From Actinomycetota bacterium (GTDB taxonomy: Bacteria > Actinomycetota > Acidimicrobiia > IMCC26256 > PALSA-610): a stretch of 8,014 nucleotides of DNA. The notes below the pieces were generated by a model that searched no databases, was not told the DNA's origin, and worked only from the letters and a program-made list of their open reading frames with translations. Shown here in pieces: positions 5,627-8,014 of the stretch (positions are counted from its first letter, which is position 1; each line of letters starts with the position of its first letter). Location of the stretch: contig JAUZEI010000139.1 of NCBI GenBank assembly GCA_030839105.1, forward strand, positions 1 to 8,014, given 5' to 3'. The translations under genes and the position numbers were made by a program.

Positions 5627-6717
5627 GCAACGACGAAGAACGCATCGCACTGTTCCTGGACTACGAGAACCTGGCGCTGGGTGCGCAGGAACAACTGCAC
5701 CAACACCAGTTCGACTTCCGCCCGGTGGCTGACGCGCTGGCCGAACGGGGCCGGGTCGTGGTGCGGCGCGCCTACGCCGACTGGTCACGCTTCGACGAGG
5801 ACCGGCGGATGCTGACCCGCCATCACGTCGAGCTGATCGAGATCCCGCAGCGGATGGGCTCGGTGCGCAAGAACGCGGCCGACATCAAGATGGCCGTCGA
5901 CGCGATCGAGCTGTGCTTCGAGCGCGACTACATCACCACCTTCGTGCTCGGGACCGGCGACAGCGACTTCACGCCGCTGGTGCACAAGCTGCGGGAGTTG
6001 AACCGCCGGGTCATCGGTATCGGCGTCGAGGCGTCCACCTCCTCGCTCCTGCCGCCGGCGTGTGACGAGTTCCTGTTCTACGAGCGGCTCGAAGGTGTCG
6101 AGCTCGCGCCGGCGTCGGCGCGGCGCACACCGACTCGGGCGGCCCGGCCCCGCCGGGCCGCCGCGGCCGCGGTGGAGGAGGAGCCGACCGTCGACGACGA
6201 GCAACCGGCACCCCGACCCGAAGAGGCCGATCTCGGCACCGTCGTCACCCAGACGCTGTCGGGTCTGTCGCGCAGCGCCGGTGGTCCGGTGCTCGCGTCG
6301 ATGCTGAAGCGGGCGCTGCTGCGCAAGGACCCCACGTTCAGCGAGACCACCTACGGGTTTCGCGGATTCTCCGAACTGTTGCGTCACCTCGAGGAGCAGG
6401 GCGTCGTCGCGCTCTCGCCCGGTCCCGGGCAGGGCGATCCCGAGGTCAGCTTCCCGACCGAGGCACGCGACGAGCAGGCCGCGTTTGCGTTGTTGCGATC
6501 GGTCGTGGAGCGGCTCACCGAGAAGTCGGGGCCGCCGCACCTCTCGGGCCTGAAGACGCAACTCCGCAAAGTCGAGCCCGACTTCAGCGAGAAGCGCTTC
6601 GGGTACGGCGGCTTCTTGCAGTTCGTCAAGGCCGCCCGCGCGCGCGGGCTCGTCGAGATGGACTGGGACGACGACGCCGACGACTACATCGTGCGGCCGG
6701 GACCGTCGGAAGCCTGA
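5623..6717 (+). CDS. NYN-domain putative RNase with two OST-HTH/LOTUS domains
   Basis: This 364-residue protein uses TTG 5623, inside the permease stop (TTGA), giving MSNDEERIALFLDYEN, the normal NYN beginning. No strong Shine-Dalgarno is visible, so coupled re-initiation is likely. Residues 7-155 are a LabA/DUF88-type NYN domain of the PIN-like fold: LDYEN (Asp13), AADIKMAVDAI (Asp88, Asp93) and GTGDSDF (Asp113, Asp115) supply the acidic metal site expected for RNA cleavage. A low-complexity Ala/Arg/Glu/Pro linker (162-203) leads to two LOTUS domains, about 205-265 (GGPVLASMLKRALLRKDPTF, YGFRGFSELL) and 286-347 (GLKTQLRKVEPDF, FGYGGFLQFV). LOTUS domains bind RNA, including structured G-rich RNA in studied cases. 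NYN-LOTUS architecture is known in bacteria, but targets are not. The operon position links it to metal supply, or is incidental. Confidence 0.92.
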   Translation: MSNDEERIALFLDYENLALGAQEQLHQHQFDFRPVADALAERGRVVVRRAYADWSRFDEDRRMLTRHHVELIEIPQRMGSVRKNAADIKMAVDAIELCFERDYITTFVLGTGDSDFTPLVHKLRELNRRVIGIGVEASTSSLLPPACDEFLFYERLEGVELAPASARRTPTRAARPRRAAAAAVEEEPTVDDEQPAPRPEEADLGTVVTQTLSGLSRSAGGPVLASMLKRALLRKDPTFSETTYGFRGFSELLRHLEEQGVVALSPGPGQGDPEVSFPTEARDEQAAFALLRSVVERLTEKSGPPHLSGLKTQLRKVEPDFSEKRFGYGGFLQFVKAARARGLVEMDWDDDADDYIVRPGPSEA

Positions 6718-6719
6718 GC

Positions 6720-6740
6720 CCGACCGGTCGGCTGCCCGAC
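6720..6740. repeat. Palindrome and weak hairpin after the NYN-LOTUS gene
   Basis: CCGACCGGTCGG (6720-6731) is a perfect 12-bp palindrome starting 3 nt after the stop, and GTCGG-CTGC-CCGAC (6727-6740) could form a 5-bp hairpin. There is no T tract. This 55-bp gap between two convergent genes has no better terminator candidate. Confidence 0.25.
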
Positions 6741-6772
6741 AGGTGGGTCGAACGCCTCCCTGGCCGGTACAG

Positions 6773-6928
6773 CTAGCCCTTGCCGCCTCGGGCGGGACCG
6801 CTCTTGCGGGGGTGCTCGTCCTCTCCCGCTCGTTCCCGGGCCCGCTGGCGGGCGGCCGCGGCTTCGAGATCGGTGGGAGGCTTCGGTGGCGCGCCGGCGG
6901 TGCGCGCCGGCTTGCGAGGAACTGCCAT
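6773..6928 (-). CDS. Small basic Ala/Pro/Arg-rich hypothetical protein
   Basis: This 51-residue ORF runs from ATG 6928 to TAG 6773-6775 and begins MAVPRKPARTAG. Support for coding is that most of its codons end in G or C, it fills the gap between its neighbours without overlap, and TATGTT (6940-6935 on the minus strand) sits 6 nt before the ATG as a possible -10 for a leaderless transcript. No Shine-Dalgarno is visible. The sequence is hydrophilic: a Pro/Ala/Lys-rich first third, an Ala/Arg/Glu-rich middle (about residues 23-38) that may form one helix, and a basic Gly/Lys end. There is no membrane segment, cysteine pair or known motif, and I do not recognise a family. It lies 76 bp downstream of the MFS gene on the same strand. 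Confidence 0.5.
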   Translation of the reverse strand: MAVPRKPARTAGAPPKPPTDLEAAAARQRARERAGEDEHPRKSGPARGGKG

Positions 6929-6986
6929 GCCGGAAACATAGAGGCACGAGGCCGTCCGGGGCGAAATGCTCGCCGCCGCGGCCCTC

Positions 6987-7006
6987 GACCGCACTCCGGA
7001 GCGGTC
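6987..7006 (-). terminator. Possible hairpin at the end of the MFS gene
   Basis: GACCGC (6987-6992) pairs with GCGGTC (7001-7006) around an 8-nt loop that itself contains the palindrome CTCCGGAG (6994-7001). The stem overlaps the MFS stop codon and no T tract follows on the minus strand. It is a weak candidate terminator or mRNA 3'-end structure. Confidence 0.25.
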
Positions 7007-8014
7007 AGGCCGAGCGTTCGCGGTCCCGGTCGCGAGCTCCTTCGCGGTCCCGTTCGCGGTGCGCGCGCCGGTCGTTCTCGAGCTCGCGCTCCTCGTCGCG
7101 CTCGACGTCGGCGAAGACCGGGGGCACGCCGCCGAGACCCATCGCCGCGACCTCTTCGAGTGCTTCGGTCGTCCCGTGCATCGCTCCCGACTGCACCAGG
7201 GTGTGGGGGAGGTTGCGGTAGACGATGACCGCGCTGATGACGGCGAGGATCGCGCCCACCACGACCGCGAGGTGGATGCCGTTGATGAAGGCGTGCGACG
7301 CGCTCGACGCGAGGGCCCGCCCGGCCTCACCCGGCAGCGTCGACGCGACGTGCAACGCGCCCGCGATCGAGGTGCGGGCGCTCGACTGATCCGCCTTGCT
7401 CAGACCTCGGAGCGCGGGGGCAACCGAGCTCGCGTAGCGCGACGCGGCGACGCTGCCGAGCACTGCGATCCCGAGAGCGGCGCCGAGCTCGCGGGTCGCG
7501 TCGTTCATCGCCGATCCGGCGCCCGCGCGGCGCGGCGGCACCGCGGACATGATCGACGCGGTCATCGGTGACATCGAGAGCGCGATCCCCGTCGTCAGCG
7601 GTACTAGGCACATCACGACGTAGGCATACGGCGTATGCGTGGTGAGCCCGATGAGGAGGAACAGGCCCGTGCCGATGAGGAGCATGCCGAACGCGACCGC
7701 GCGGTGCGCGCCGAAGCGCGCGCTCAACTTCGGGGTGAGCGGCGCGACGACCATCATGATGGCGGCGATCGGCATCAGGCGAAGTGCAGCGGACAGCGGG
7801 CTGTACCCGAGCACGAGCTGAAAGTACTGGGTGACGAGGAACATCACTCCGAACATCGCGACGAACACGAGGATCATGCCGCCCGTGCCGGTGCTGAACG
7901 CCGGGTTGCGGAAGTAGTGCATGTCGACCATCGGTTCTTCGACCCGCAGCTCCCACGCGACGAACGCGGCAAGCACGACGATCGCGAGCGCGAACGCGCC
8001 CAGGGTGCTCGTGC
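7005..8014 (-). CDS. MFS drug/solute exporter, DHA2 (EmrB/QacA-like) family, C-terminal part
   Basis: The frame is open from the window's right edge to TGA at 7005-7007, giving 335 visible residues; the N-terminal half lies outside. DHA2 transporters are 14-helix proton-driven exporters of drugs or other amphipathic compounds. Recognisable features are the VEEPMVDMHYFRNPAF loop, the QYFQLVLGYSPLSAALRLMP segment, TPKLSARFGAHR between helices, and the late motif GAGSAMNDATRELGAALGIAVLGSV, all typical of the second half of EmrB/QacA proteins. A final helix (HLAVVVGAILAVISAVIVY) is followed by a cytoplasmic tail ending in a stretch dominated by Arg, Asp and Glu (repeats of the RDRE kind), which is longer and more charged than usual. 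Start, regulator and substrate are not visible. Confidence 0.92.
   Translation of the reverse strand, partial: TSTLGAFALAIVVLAAFVAWELRVEEPMVDMHYFRNPAFSTGTGGMILVFVAMFGVMFLVTQYFQLVLGYSPLSAALRLMPIAAIMMVVAPLTPKLSARFGAHRAVAFGMLLIGTGLFLLIGLTTHTPYAYVVMCLVPLTTGIALSMSPMTASIMSAVPPRRAGAGSAMNDATRELGAALGIAVLGSVAASRYASSVAPALRGLSKADQSSARTSIAGALHVASTLPGEAGRALASSASHAFINGIHLAVVVGAILAVISAVIVYRNLPHTLVQSGAMHGTTEALEEVAAMGLGGVPPVFADVERDEERELENDRRAHRERDREGARDRDRERSA

Noticed and set aside
4727..5788. 353-residue minus-strand ORF opposite the permease
   Set aside because: It is antisense to a clear ABC-3 permease and rich in Arg, His, Asp and Glu from mirrored codons, with no recognisable domain. It is a shadow frame of GC-rich coding DNA.
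5785..6939. 384-residue minus-strand ORF opposite the NYN-LOTUS gene
   Set aside because: The plus strand carries complete NYN and LOTUS motifs here. The minus frame has no motifs and is low complexity.
6743..7228. 161-residue plus-strand ORF after the NYN-LOTUS gene
   Set aside because: It is antisense to the MFS tail and the small minus-strand ORF, and Arg-rich without any domain.
1..8014. CRISPR array, tRNA, IS element or defence system
   Set aside because: I saw no regularly spaced direct repeats, cloverleaf-like sequence, transposase motifs or flanking long inverted repeats on either strand.

Overview
The window is very GC-rich DNA with strong G/C preference at third codon positions, GTG and TTG start codons, and 4-bp stop/start overlaps. 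This fits a high-GC actinobacterium. The gene content, with its amidohydrolase, NYN-LOTUS protein and actinobacterial metal-binding protein, would suit an Acidimicrobiia-like lineage, but that placement is an inference from general look rather than a marker gene. No rRNA, tRNA, CRISPR array, insertion sequence or phage gene is visible. There is no gene-free stretch longer than 300 bases; the longest gap is about 160 bp.

Layout, left to right. Positions 1-813 (+) hold the C-terminal part of an amidohydrolase whose start lies outside the window. It converges on, and shares overlapping stop codons with, a small membrane protein at 810-1256 (-) with a PLDc_N-type two-helix anchor and a charged coiled-coil tail. 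A divergent intergenic region leads to a cold-shock protein at 1420-1620 (+), followed by a strong hairpin terminator. Facing it is a polysaccharide deacetylase at 1723-2952 (-), which has a predicted seven-helix membrane domain ahead of the NodB catalytic domain.

The centre is a four-gene transcription unit at 3022-6717 (+). It encodes a metal-binding lipoprotein (ZnuA-like), an ABC ATPase (ZnuC-like) with a natural His6-Asp2-His tail, an ABC-3 permease (ZnuB-like), and an NYN-family RNase-like protein with two OST-HTH/LOTUS domains. The three ABC genes form a complete high-affinity zinc (possibly manganese) importer. A near-perfect 9-1-9 palindrome of Fur/Zur type overlaps the predicted promoter just before znuA, so repression by metal-loaded Zur is the simplest model. 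The znuA message looks leaderless. The NYN-LOTUS gene begins inside the permease stop codon, so a putative RNA-processing enzyme is probably co-expressed with metal uptake. This is the most interesting association in the window.

The right end holds, on the minus strand, the C-terminal half of a DHA2/EmrB-type MFS exporter (7005-8014, running off the window) with an unusual Arg/Asp/Glu-rich tail, followed by a small basic orphan ORF (6773-6928).
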